Assembly: GCA_977006965.1 (NCBI GenBank)
Contig: OZ345376.1
Span: forward strand, 682,001-746,000
Source of the DNA: Phymatolithon calcareum
Lineage: Eukaryota > Rhodophyta > Florideophyceae > Hapalidiales
Direction: 5' to 3'
DNA: 64,000 nt
The translations under genes were made by a program, and so were the position numbers. Below, piece by piece: positions 42,512 through 52,860 of this stretch; the first letter of the stretch is position 1, and each line of letters opens with the position of its first letter. The notes beneath the pieces were generated by a model. The model was not told the origin of the DNA. It did not search any database and was given only the letters and a program-made list of their open reading frames with translations.

Positions 42512-44417
42512 GTATCAAAAATTTCTAAAAATAAAATTTTGATTGAAAATTTGTTTTCAGCTACTTATGACTTCAATTTGCTAGAAATAAATTGAAATAT
42601 TCCACGTGTGCATTTTTACGTAACCCAGAAGGGCCGTGTTACATGTGCAACACTTACTGCTTTCCCATGACTTCTAGAAACTTTGGTGCTCTCTGGAACC
42701 GAGACCAGGAAGGCAGATAAGAGTTAAACAGGTTTGGTTTTTTATTTTTAGTAAGAACTTTTCAACAATGTCGATTATTTCTATTGAGATCTTGTTTATA
42801 TATGAAATATTAATTCGTTAAAAGTACATGTATTGAGAAATCAGCGATTTTTCTATTTTAAGCCGCTGTTTCTTTCACTTCGAATAGACCACAGCCCGGT
42901 TTTTTGCCGTTCTTTCTAGCTGACAGGATTTTCATTAAATACCGCTATATTATATTTGTGAAAACTAAACGTGCAGTTCGTGGCATTAACCCAAAGAATG
43001 TCACATGTTACATGTATCATGTTTATGTTTTCAAGTTTTGAATTCTGCAAAAGTTACGGAACCTCCGGTTTTGAATTAAGCGATATCACTGGTTATTATA
43101 AGATTATAAGTCGACTCCACTGGCGCTTTTAAAATCACAGCAGGGAGGAATAGAAACGCAATTATCGTCCAGTCTGGCGTGAAACCGAAACGGAACGTGT
43201 TGCACTATCTATGATTTATCTTCCAATCTATCAAAACATCGAGTATATACTAGTGGAAGACCTGAGCTGGGCAGATAACGTCATTTTGATTCAGTACGAC
43301 AAACTGAACGTCGGAAAACACAATGTCCCTCAAACGGCTTTGCGAAAAAAAGTGCCAAAGTCTGCAGCCAAAACCACCGCCAGCATTTGACTTCCTTTCC
43401 CTGCTGACTCCCGTCCAGAACCGGATTCTTTGGCAGGGGCGAATAGTACTGCCCGCGTTTTATATGTCATTCTGAAGGCGCCCGTGGCTCTAGACAACGC
43501 AATTCCCGACTTTGACGTCGTCTAAATTGAGCAATAATGTGAATGAAATTTAAAAAACTATAAGACTCCTCTGGTCTTACCCCGAGGTGTAATCAGACAT
43601 CCCTATTATGTCCGTTCCTGCACCGTCCTGGATTATTGAAGCAAAAAATTATTCAAAACTTATTTAATATTGATATTTGACTTAAAAATCATTTTATGTT
43701 TCAATATCCGCTAAACTGGACGTTGCTCAAAGTTCTAATCTCGAAACAAGATACAAAACATTTCTGCTGACTTCGACAGAATACCCGATAAAAAATATAA
43801 TGGATTGAAATTTTGAAAAGAAGGATCTATTTGGATACTGGATCATAGTTCAGAAAGTAGGAGCAGGTAGTAAACGGCTTGGAATCAAAAATTTTCGGGA
43901 TGCGGAGAGATTTTACAAAATGTTTTTGAGCCATTAGATAGGATAACGGATTGAAAGTTTGCTAAATAGAGCTAGCTGATTGATCCGTAATCCGTCCGAA
44001 TCGAACACTGATGTCAATTTCAGAACCTGCAGAGGTATTCTTTCAAAATGCACATGAATAGGAAGAGCTGAGTCTGGTGTCGATGCACTGCAATGAACGC
44101 TCCGGCGATTCGGTCGTTCGCTTTAGTTTTCCTCTCACGATCTGATGCGAGAGATTACGTCTTATCGCCTTGTTTTCTTCTGTATTCTTTTTTCCTCACC
44201 GCTTTGTTATTGAATTGTTCCACGTTTTAAGTGTCCAACCTTTGAACTAATTTTCATTGCTACGTTGTCAGTGCAGTCAGTAATCATTGGCAGTATTTGT
44301 ACACGGGTACAGAATATTTGTCGACCGAATTGAACCAACTCAGAAATGCCCGAGTGTTGCTGAGGCCACTACCTTTCTTTCTTTAATGCAGAATGCGTTA
44401 ATTAACGCCAGAACGAA
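42512..44417. other. Gap
   Basis: No recognisable gene. A 50-codon ATG frame at 43323-43475 (MSLKRLCEKKCQSLQPKPPP, then FLSLLTPVQNRILWQGRIVL) looks protein-like but is unsupported. The last ~130 bases are probably the 3' untranslated region of the minus-strand LINE. Confidence 0.25.
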
Positions 44418-44419
44418 CC

Positions 44420-44749
44420 CTAGAGTAAGTTCTCGTTGTTCAAATATTGGAGTATCTCGACGGGTCTCTCCCTGCACAGATTTTCTACCGTTTTGTCTCG
44501 CACTCTTCTGATGAATTTTCTTCGAGAGGCAGTCCTCGCAGAACAGTGTAGGATGAGGTGCTCCACTGTCTCCTTGACGCCATACGGGCACATCTTGCAT
44601 ACTGGGTCGTAGAGAAGCGGTTCATTCTCGCTGTGTCCATGGTGAAAGCTTGCCAAAATAGGGCTGCAGTGCACTATGAGCTGGTGAAGTACCACCTCTG
44701 CACGTCTCTGCGAGATGTGCAGATCTTTCGGAAGCGTAGGAAGGGTCAC
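44420..44749 (-). pseudogene. LINE 3: C-terminal zinc-knuckle segment
   Basis: 109 codons beginning right where the RNase H frame ends (one-base shift). HISQRRAEVVLHQLIVHCSP is followed by VCKMCPYGVKETVEHLILHC, a C-x2-C...H-x4-C knuckle that closes many LINE proteins. It ends NENLL at a stop at 44420. The end is conserved enough to suggest decay is recent compared with LINE 1. Confidence 0.75.
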
Positions 44750-45354
44750 TGATTTGCTTCTACAGTGGGCTTGATGATGGATCGTGCCGGTTCCAAAGTG
44801 AGAGGTATCGCTTGGTGCAGCGCCAGACTCGATTCCGAAATTCCCGTCCGCGCAAGTTCATCAGCAGCCTCATTCTTCGCGACGCCGCAGTGACTCGGTA
44901 TCCAAACACACTCCATCTGAATCTCGCGTGAAAATAACCGTTCCATAAGGTTCCATAGATTCCGGACCATTTCTCCAAACATCCGCGGTTGCCCGTTGAG
45001 CGCGTCTATGCAGCTACGGCTGTCAGTGAACCATCTGATAGTGCTGCCGCCGGAAAGTTTTAGCGTTAACGTTGCTTGGAAGGCCTGTACGGCCGCAAAT
45101 GCCTCCGCGTCAAATGAAGAGCCGACAGCCCCAACGGCCAGCGCTTCTTCCATAACAGTTTCTTCGCCGCGCACAATCAGAATCCCAGCTCCGCCGACCT
45201 GGAATGGGATTGTACGAGACGGCAAGTGTGTCACCGTCTTCGTCGCACACGGTAACGGGTTGTTTCGAGGCGGTCGGCGTCGTGGAGTATGCATGCTCGT
45301 CTCCGTCGTCGTCGGCCAAGAGGATGTTCGGGGGCCTGCCGTGTCGAGACTCAA
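44746..45354 (-). pseudogene. LINE 3: remainder of RNase H
   Basis: The coding part runs from about 45205 to a stop at 44746; the first ~50 codons of the open frame are out-of-frame noise. It shows VGGAGILIVRGEETVMEEAL, SSFDAEAFAAVQAFQATLTL with the catalytic Glu, IRWFTDSRSCIDALNGQPRM with the second Asp, and CVWIPSHCGVAKNEAADELA with the catalytic His and last Asp. All RNase H catalytic residues are present. In an intact copy this domain removes RNA from the RNA-DNA hybrid. Confidence 0.8.
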
Positions 45355-46465
45355 AACGTTTCGCTGCTTCGTGGTTCTGGTACTGAGAGGGACTGAATTT
45401 GCTCAACGTCGCAGTATACCAACCTTCATCCCATTTCACAGAGACTCGTCCATGATTCAGGGCGCAGACAAATTCATGTGGTACTTTTCCGACACTTTCG
45501 TCGGTCCATATTTCGATATCGGCTGGTTGTGCTGCCTTTCGCTCTAGAAGAAAAGCTTCTGTCGCGGTACGCTTCTCCTCTGGATCATCCTTCGCCGAAA
45601 CAGGAGTCGTGAAGGTTGAAAACCTGTTACTTGAGCTGTCCTTCTGAATTGGTAGTTGGATCCCATTGCGGAGGAGCGCAAGGATCCCTTTCTTCGCCAG
45701 ATCGTAGGTGCCCGAGTCCCTCCACGACCCTACGTTGCGTCTAGAGTTCAACATATTTGTCTGGCTTGTGCGAGCCACAGGAGTGTCCGGTAGAAGTCGA
45801 AGTGCTTTGTCCATGACAAGAGTAGCTTGCATCTCTCCAACAGCTCGCAAGCTACACATCCCAGTCAGTGACCGGAGCTTGGCAATTGTCGTAGCTTTCA
45901 AACATCCGCTAGCCGCTCGAGCCGCTTCGTTCCGAACGACTTCCACTTGCTTGATGTGGACGTCGAAGCCGTGTACAGCGAAAGCTGATGCACCATATAG
46001 CGCAGTTGGCTCGCAGTAGCTCTTACGGAAAGCTTCCATCGTTGATGATTCCGCGCCCCAAGATGTTCCGCCGAGCGCTCGGATGAGGCGGGTCTTGGAC
46101 CGGAGTTTCTGGCTTACTTCCCGGCAATGCAATTTGAAGCTCAGTCGTTGGTCGAAATGAACTCCGAGGAACTTGTATGCCGCAACTGCGTCTATTGCCT
46201 CGCCATCGATATTGACTTCACCGTCAATAATTTCCTGCGGTGAGCGTCCGCGTGCAGCAAATCCTAGCACCTTGCATTTCCGAGCGTTCACCTTGATTAG
46301 CAAACGTCTGCATAAACTGGAGAGTATCTCGGCAGCCTCATTGAGCTTTGAGATGACGTCATCCCAAGTGCTGCGTAGCGAATTCTTTGTTTTTGTACCC
46401 TTCGTCGACGAGCTGGGAAGCTCTTGCTCGGAGATTTCTATCAGTTCCGTTCCCAAGAGCACCAT
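45110..46465 (-). pseudogene. LINE 3: RT thumb, start of RNase H, Tudor-like insertion
   Basis: 451 codons. Residues 35-110 read ISKLNEAAEILSSLCRRLLI and KVNARKCKVLGFAARGRSPQ, then VAAYKFLGVHFDQRLSFKLH, the stretch that follows the catalytic YxDD. Residues 120-240 are the usual thumb helices. RNase H opens at residue 317, IEIWTDESV, with the first catalytic Asp at 322. Normally GGAG follows within about ten residues. Here about 95 other residues intervene (326-421), with VSVKWDEGWYTATLSKFSPS and ILLADDDGDEHAYS. That pattern (basic strand, W-Y, then DDDGD) resembles Tudor-like domains. The frame is lost at about 45200, and RNase H continues in another frame. Confidence 0.7.
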
Positions 46466-49400
46466 CCATTACGATTCTGTTTGGTGAGCACAACGTTGAG
46501 CTTTTCTTTGGGCGTGGAATTTTTCCTTCGAATCCGCTGTTCTGTTTTCTGTCGGCGTGAAGCTTTCTTTCACAACTGACCAAGTTTTGTCCCTCTTTTT
46601 GGTCGAACTCTCTCTTGAACTTAATACTACGAGTTGCGTTACGCGGCTGTCGTAGACTTTACGATTTTCTCCCTCTTCGAACAAGGTGCAATTCTATTCG
46701 AATTTTGTCGAAAGCACAGTTTTTGCTTTGTCCGAAAAAAGGCGCTCGGGAACACTGACTGGCAAACATGAAAAAAAACCTCCTGTGCTCGTGAATTGTG
46801 CATTGAAGTTTTTTCGATACTTGAGTATATAGAACTATGCTTGTAAATGAATACATTCAATTTTCTATTTTTGAGATTTGGACCCTTTGTCTTTTAGGGT
46901 CTCTCTCCTTCGACTCCGGGGCCCCCTTTCGGGACGCAGCATTCTTCAGAATCCTTTGTCGCGCGGGGATGTGTGCGTTCCAAAACAAGAAAATCTTTCA
47001 ATGAGGATCGCAATACATGTACAACTCATGTCACAGCATTTAGAACTGCAAAAACATAGCAAGCCTGTCGGCCCCTTTCAAAAGCCATGGAGTTATGGAG
47101 GGAATATAAGATTGATTCGGCTGGTGATGGCGACAGTGGTAGGCTCCGTGTTCAATGCGTTCATTTTAGAATAAGTTGAGAAAAATTGCTGAGGCAGGCG
47201 TCAAGAGAGAAGCCGACTTATGCTTCTGATGTGGCACACGCGATTTCCTTCAACGTGGAGAAAATGACTGTGAACAGTCAATGCATCACTTCATATTGCT
47301 GATGCATGGCAAAAGTCTTTTAAATATACTTCGTCTAACTTCTTCCCTTCATGCAAGGGATCCCTTGCATGAAGGGAAGAAGTTTCCATTCTGAATCCAA
47401 ACGGTCACTCACTAGAGCAGGATTTCAACAATTTCATTTGTATCCGGGCGGTGGTTCTCCAATATATCCTTGTGCCTTGAAGCCAGTAGGGGCAAAAATT
47501 TGAAGCACACTCATTGTGGGACCACCATCTCAAATTGACGAATAGCGTGATGCGCTGCCGGTAGATCACTCGAGTGAGTTACTTTCGACGCTTAACTGCA
47601 GAACACTTTTGGACTCCCTTCATAGAATAGTTGCGTCGAAAGAATCCACTCCGATTATCTTTTCAATGCAGCGATGACGCTTTGAGCGTTTCACCCAAGA
47701 AGTCGTAAGGCAGCACATAAAGGAGTACTGTATATGAATGTGGTGTCGCAGCATGAACAAACGAGATGTGGAAACACTGTCTCTGCATCCCAAAGATGTA
47801 TGACAATGAAGTATGAAACTGGACACTCATTAACTTACAAAGCAAATAAATCTTTGAATAATGTGTGGAAGGACACGTATAAGCCCGCTGTGCGCCTTTG
47901 ACATTGTTCGAGTTCCTTACAGCTGTCCCGAAGACAGATTCTAGAGTGTCGAAAATACACGGAGTTCAGCAATAAACAGAAAACGCCAAAAAGTAACTAA
48001 AGGCGAGACAGAGCTGTGACTCCCAGCTGACAAGTGAACGGAAAAAATGTGCCAATCCTCAAGGTATATTTTATATTATTCCGTCCGTTTATTACAGTTA
48101 GGGCTCGGCTACGGCTTATTCGGCTGCAAATAAATTGTAACATTCCTTCGCTCATTTCTTTGAGTCTAGCTTTGTGAGGTGAACAAATGTCCAGTGCCAA
48201 CATATCTGATAGTAGGCGCTCGACGGGACACGAAGGCAGTCTTGACAAGGCACTCACCCTTCAATTAACATATGCCTGAACCGATATATAATACCGTTAC
48301 AGGAAAATTTTAAGCGCGGCAACGACGGCAGAGAGCGCAGCGTGACTAATGGATACGGCACGGGTGCTCCTCGTTTTTACGAGAGTGATATCAGTGCCGT
48401 CTATTCTCTTTTTCGTATGTAGGCTTGCTCTAAACCCATAGCTCGAAAAATAGGCGCCAGCAGCGTCTCCAGTGTGACCCTGCCGCTTCTCAGCACACTG
48501 ACACCATGAAAAGCTGTCCTGGGGCGCCTCATCAGTGTATTGTGTGGCTACAGACATTAGACACGCTGTTGTCAGGCACGTGACAATTCTGCCGAATCTT
48601 TCGAGAACCTAGAACTGTCACTCTACGTTCAACAGTCCCTGGTCCTGGTCTCAGACGAAAGGCCAAATCCCGCTTTCCATCTGCTTTCCCTGTTGTTCTA
48701 ATGATACAACTTTCCGCACCATCATGCTGATGATGCAAGGACCATTAGTCTTCGAATAACGCTCCTGCTACTAATAGAAAACGTCCATGCCGCATTTTAT
48801 TCCTACGATTTTATTCCTCTGCAACGAACGTGTACTTTACGCCGGTCGAGATACTGCATTGTTGAATGCACTCCCGGGATCGACACCAAGCCATCTATAG
48901 AGCTCGATTTTCAATTTTCAGTCCTTCACCTGAGATATACACCTCCAGGTCCAATGTGCAGCAGGAGTCACGCCCTTTTCTTCTGTACACTGAAGTACTT
49001 GAAGTGTTTTTGTTCACTAATCTTTCCTTAAGAGGTTGAGTGTACCAAGGGAATCTTCCTACTTAGAATGCCAAAGGAGCTCTTTAATTCAACTTGGGAT
49101 ACAAAGAACAATTCTTGGTATTTCCACTGGGTAACCTTGGTATCCAGTTCAGTAGTAGGTTGCCTTTTTGACCTCGCTTCATGAGTAAAACAGTTTGAAA
49201 TTTATTATTTAAAAAGCAATTTTATCATATGACAGCCAATACACTAGTCTTCAGGAGCGAACCTCGACCTGCACTAGTAGACCCACTTTAAGACGGATGT
49301 GGAATACATGTGCCACCGGTGACACAAGCGTTCCACAACCGCCGTAAAGTGGCCTCCTCGCGACTGCGGGGATGAGCCGGTGGCGTCGTCATTGGTTGTG

Positions 49401-50210
49401 GTGGTGCATGGCTCGCTGGGACGGCCCGCGTCTCTCACGCTTCAGTCGTATCTGCTACGCGTCTGCTTTCCTTGCGTATGCTGCGTTTGCCGAGCTCGGA
49501 TGCAGTGCGATTCATATATATATATGTTTAAGGAGTCGCCCTGGGTGCGAAGAAATCTTTGTTTTGAAATCTCTCTTAAACAAGGATCCACACTATTTCA
49601 ATTGCAGCTCCGGCAAATTCCCTCTGACGCCCTTGAAAAATTCTCAGTCGCTCTAGGAACGTCGAAATTATACACTTGGTTCGCTATGGTCGTTCAAAAG
49701 CAGGCTTATCAACTCAAGTGCAGCATCGCATCGTCGTCGACACGGCACTTGGGGGAATCTGTGAAACCGCGTGACAAATTACACTGCGCCCAGCTTCACG
49801 CAGATCGTAGCGGATGCAACTGACGATCAATATGTGTATAATATTATGTAGCATCAGTTTGATTTGGTCCCGCGAAGGGCGAATTCAAATACAGGAGGAG
49901 CAATGTCTTGAGTGTTGGCCGTATTTTTTGAAGAGACACCTTGAAACGACCAATGCACCGATCATTTACATGCACAAACAGCCTATTGAGCTCAATGTCG
50001 CGAAAAGCGGACATCGATCTGGATTCGGCAATGGTTGAATACACCGACTTCATTGGTCCTGTGCGGCTCAACCTGCTCGGGAACCAGTGCTGAATTGACA
50101 AATACCGTAGCCCTTCTCCTACACTTGTATCAATTGTATCATAGACGTGCACAACTGCTTGGAACACCATACCCGGCCCTATTTGCCACCACGCACCTCA
50201 TCCAAACTGT
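46466..50210. other. Gap between LINE 3 and the second cysteine-motif gene
   Basis: No gene with a recognised motif. Minus frames at 46469-46684 and 48297-48557 (86 codons from an ATG) and a plus frame at 49380-49823 (non-ATG start) are unsupported. A 48-bp perfect palindrome lies at 47337-47384. Confidence 0.3.
47337..47384. repeat. 48-bp perfect palindrome without loop
   Basis: AACTTCTTCCCTTCATGCAA then GGGATCCC then the exact reverse complement; arms of 24 bases, no spacer. The centre lies between 47360 and 47361. Confidence 0.85.
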
Positions 50211-50217
50211 ATAAATT
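50211..50217 (+). promoter_or_regulatory. TATA box of the second cysteine-motif gene
   Basis: TATAAAT, 147 bases upstream of the ATG at 50358, with a C-rich leader after it (GCCCAGCCCCG). Arrangement parallels that of the first gene. Confidence 0.55.
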
Positions 50218-50357
50218 GCCCAGCCCCGACAGCTCGCACAGCCCGTGCAATCTGCAGCAACAAGAATCAGCCCCCACAACATCACTTCTCCTTGCTGTCC
50301 TCATCCCCGCCCTCAACCAACGTCAACAGTACACCCCATCTTCTCTCTCTTCTTACA

Positions 50358-50741
50358 ATGCCTCGTCGAGCACCTAATGCCGCGACCCCATCGCCGTCCC
50401 CGCCGCCGCTGCCTCCGCTTCCATACCAAAACACAGGCAGTTCATCTGGCTACATTCACATTCTGCCTCGCGCAACCATCGAAACCAGCACTGTGCCGAA
50501 AGTCTGCGAAACATGCGGCAAGACTCATGACGGAACTTTCGGTGCCGGTCGTTTCTGCTCCTCGCGCTGCGCTCGTACAGTCGGTGGAATGGCGCATCGT
50601 CATAAGCGCCAGCAGGAACGCAATAGAGGGGCGGCAGCATATGCAAAAGCACGGGCTGCCGCTGAGGCAGCGTCAAAGAATGGGTCGAAGCCGAAGGACG
50701 TGAAGCATAATCGCGTGAAGATATCTGACCTTCTCAATTGA
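50358..50741 (+). CDS. Small four-cysteine zinc-motif protein, paralogue 2
   Basis: 127 residues from ATG 50358 (MPRR, as in the paralogue at 29214). Order: Pro/Ser-rich N-terminus with a PSPSPPPLPPLP run (about 11-24), YIHILPRA (about 36-43), the C-x2-C-x13-C-x3-C motif as CETCGKTHDGTFGAGRFCSS and RCARTVGGMAHRHKRQ (about 55-90), an Ala-rich helix (AAAYAKARAAAEAASK), and the C-terminal tag HNRVKISDLLN. It is shorter than paralogue 1 because the Ser-rich linker is replaced by the Ala-rich segment. Conservation between the two is strong in the cysteine block and tag and weak elsewhere, which indicates selection. Predicted zinc-binding, possibly nucleic-acid-binding; function unknown. A TATA-like sequence also lies after the stop (GTATATAAAG, about 50779). 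Confidence 0.8.
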   Translation: MPRRAPNAATPSPSPPPLPPLPYQNTGSSSGYIHILPRATIETSTVPKVCETCGKTHDGTFGAGRFCSSRCARTVGGMAHRHKRQQERNRGAAAYAKARAAAEAASKNGSKPKDVKHNRVKISDLLN

Positions 50742-51660
50742 AATGTGTTAAGTCTAAGAGTAGTGTATGTGATGTTTGTATATAAAGTTTGGTTGGAGTA
50801 ATATTGTTCATTGTGAAGGTGACTCTGAATCCAACTAGGATAATTGCACCTTCTCTCCCGCTCATTCTTCTCCTTCATACTATTCTACCGAGTTATGCAA
50901 ATGTTGTTTGGAAGAACTTACTCAGTTCTGGCTGCCTACCCGATGCCAGTGCAAAAACAAGGGCGATCGTGTGCCATCCGTCCACTAAGTCTTCTGCCGA
51001 ATAGGAGACGGATACGTTGTTACGTCTTATTCACGTTTTTTGGTGCGGAGAACTATTTCGTTTCTGGTTACATCCCGAGAGAAATTACCACCAGGGACCC
51101 ATGAGCAAGATTGTGCTTGTGAAGACGAGTGATGTTTAGGGCAAACGGAATGCGTGCAGAAGACTCCACGCTCCGTAGTATAATTAAAGATTCACCTACG
51201 CAAGCAACCTGCAGTTAGGTAGAGAAAGCAGAGCCAGGGATAGCGTGGCCGGAAGATTCTAAAGGCAAAAACTGTGTACCACAGAAAATACAGTATTCCT
51301 CATTGGGATTGTATAGAAAATAAAAAAAGCATCTGCTCTATGGTTGTATTCATCTCTACCGTTACGGGCGGTAGCACGATGCGCGGGGTTACAAGGCAGT
51401 AGGAAGTACAAATTGTGGCGCTTAGATTAATATTTATGCACCATTTGTGAGAGAAGTGAGGGCAGGGTATGACATTAATCATGATGCGCAGTGCTTAGGG
51501 AGCAATTGCTCGAAAGGAGAAATTGGTGAGTGACGAATTTCGGCTCGCTAGGGTGCCGAAACGTGGTTTGCGCATGACATGATTTTATGCGATGTATATG
51601 TCCAGGCTTGCACCGCTTGCTTACCAATAACTTTTTCCCCGTCGCTCCCGCACTATACAT
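50742..51660. other. Gap after the second cysteine-motif gene
   Basis: No gene recognised. A frame ending SGYIPREITTRDP near 51100 slightly resembles the KGFIPRELSDDKEAK segment at 51715-51770; this may be chance. Confidence 0.25.
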
Positions 51661-52860
51661 TGTGCCACTGGGCGCTCATCAATTACAGTCAGTTCACATG
51701 CGCTTGCTCTATCGATTGATGAAGGGCTTTATTCCGCGCGAATTGAGCGATGACAAAGAGGCGAAAATAGGTAAGTGTATATGAAAAAGCTGTTGACAAT
51801 TCAGAAGTTTCAAAATCTGTAAGCAAAAGTCTATTCCACGGAGGATTGTGAGGTATGAATCAAAGTGCAGACGGAGATGAAAGAATGGAGCAGTGCGTGA
51901 CAGTTTCGCTACTCGATCCAGCTCCCGCTGAGGAGTGTATGGAATGGATCTCTCCATTGCGTGTGCCGGGACAGCTGAATGGAAGAGCCGGTGGAGGGTA
52001 CAATATCAAACGCTGTGCAAGACGAGCACCGATGTACTGCAAGTGGACCGCAACTGTCCAGCAAGCAAAATCAGATCTGTTATGTGGACGCGTGTACAGC
52101 GGCAAGTCGCCGAGCGATAGTTTAGATCGATTTTTCAAAAACAGCGAACGGTATGGTCGCAAAAGGCACAATTATTTGCCTGGTATGAAACTTGAATTAG
52201 TGCTGCCTAATGTATACAGCACAGTTTCAAAAGGGAGAAGAATCTGAGTAGAGCAGGGCACAAGCTGAAGGGCACTCTCCTCAATAATGCAGTATGGATT
52301 GAGTCAGTGTAATTGACAATTTACTCGGCCATAGACGGCAGCGCCTTCTCAGTGGATTTGAATTTTGTGCAGGCATCTACTAGTCTCCTTCCCGCTCAGT
52401 TTTCTTTGAAACTAAAACTGCTCTTGCAAGATGCAGACGGGACAAAGAGGAAAAATTTCCTCTCATTATGGTGCATCCCAAAGAGGAGCTTCGATTTCTG
52501 TGGACTCACTATTCTCACCCGCTGGAGAGCCAGCGTTTTAGAGTTTCGTTTACAGAAGATGGTGGACAGCGGACGAAGAGCATATGCGCAGCCATTGAAG
52601 AATGTTTTTCAGAGTTTTCCACGTTTTCAATGGACCTGCCGACGTGATCAGAGAATGGGGTGGCAGTATTTTCTCAATAGCACCTATGCGCATTGAAACG
52701 TGGTGGAACCGCGTATCACTCTTATAAGTACCGATGAGCTAATATGCTCCTTGTGCTCCATCTTAATTCAGCAGTTTCGTCTGGATGTCACTTCTATTCT
52801 ATTCCAATACCTGCGATTATGGGGGACATCGGAGGATGTCCTGAAATTTCAGTTTATAAC
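51661..52860 (+). pseudogene. Unidentified decayed or split gene
   Basis: Several protein-like plus-strand pieces in changing frames: HQLQSVHMRLLYRLMKGFIP with RELSDDKEAKIG (51680-51778), which ends at a good splice-donor match (AAAATAG then GTAAGT); a 130-codon ORF from ATG 51855 (MNQSADGDERMEQCVTVSLL to a stop at 52247); SQRFRVSFTEDGGQRTKSIC near 52530; and EPRITLISTDELICSLCSIL with FRLDVTSILFQYLRLWGTSE (52705-52850). They could be exons of one gene or pieces of a decayed element. I do not recognise the family, so no function is given. Confidence 0.3.

Larger units (their letters stand above)
44420..46465 (-). mobile_element. LINE copy 3 (RNase H-bearing family), 5'-truncated
   Basis: A minus-strand element with the thumb part of a reverse transcriptase, an RNase H domain and a terminal zinc knuckle, in three frames that could be joined by two single-base changes (near 45200 and 44747). 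The palm with YxDD is missing; sequence above about 46380 is unrelated to a reverse transcriptase. RNase H after the polymerase is a trait of the I/Jockey/Tad-like LINE groups, so this family differs from LINE copies 1 and 2. Confidence 0.8.

Noticed and set aside
44996-45547. 183-codon plus-strand ORF
   Set aside because: It is the antisense shadow of the LINE RNase H on the minus strand.
47337-47384. Palindrome as a transcription terminator
   Set aside because: No T-run follows, no gene ends nearby, and eukaryotic polymerase II does not use such hairpins.
50292-50357. ATG upstream of MPRR in the second cysteine-motif gene
   Set aside because: The upstream residues are not shared with the paralogue and fall in the pyrimidine-rich leader.
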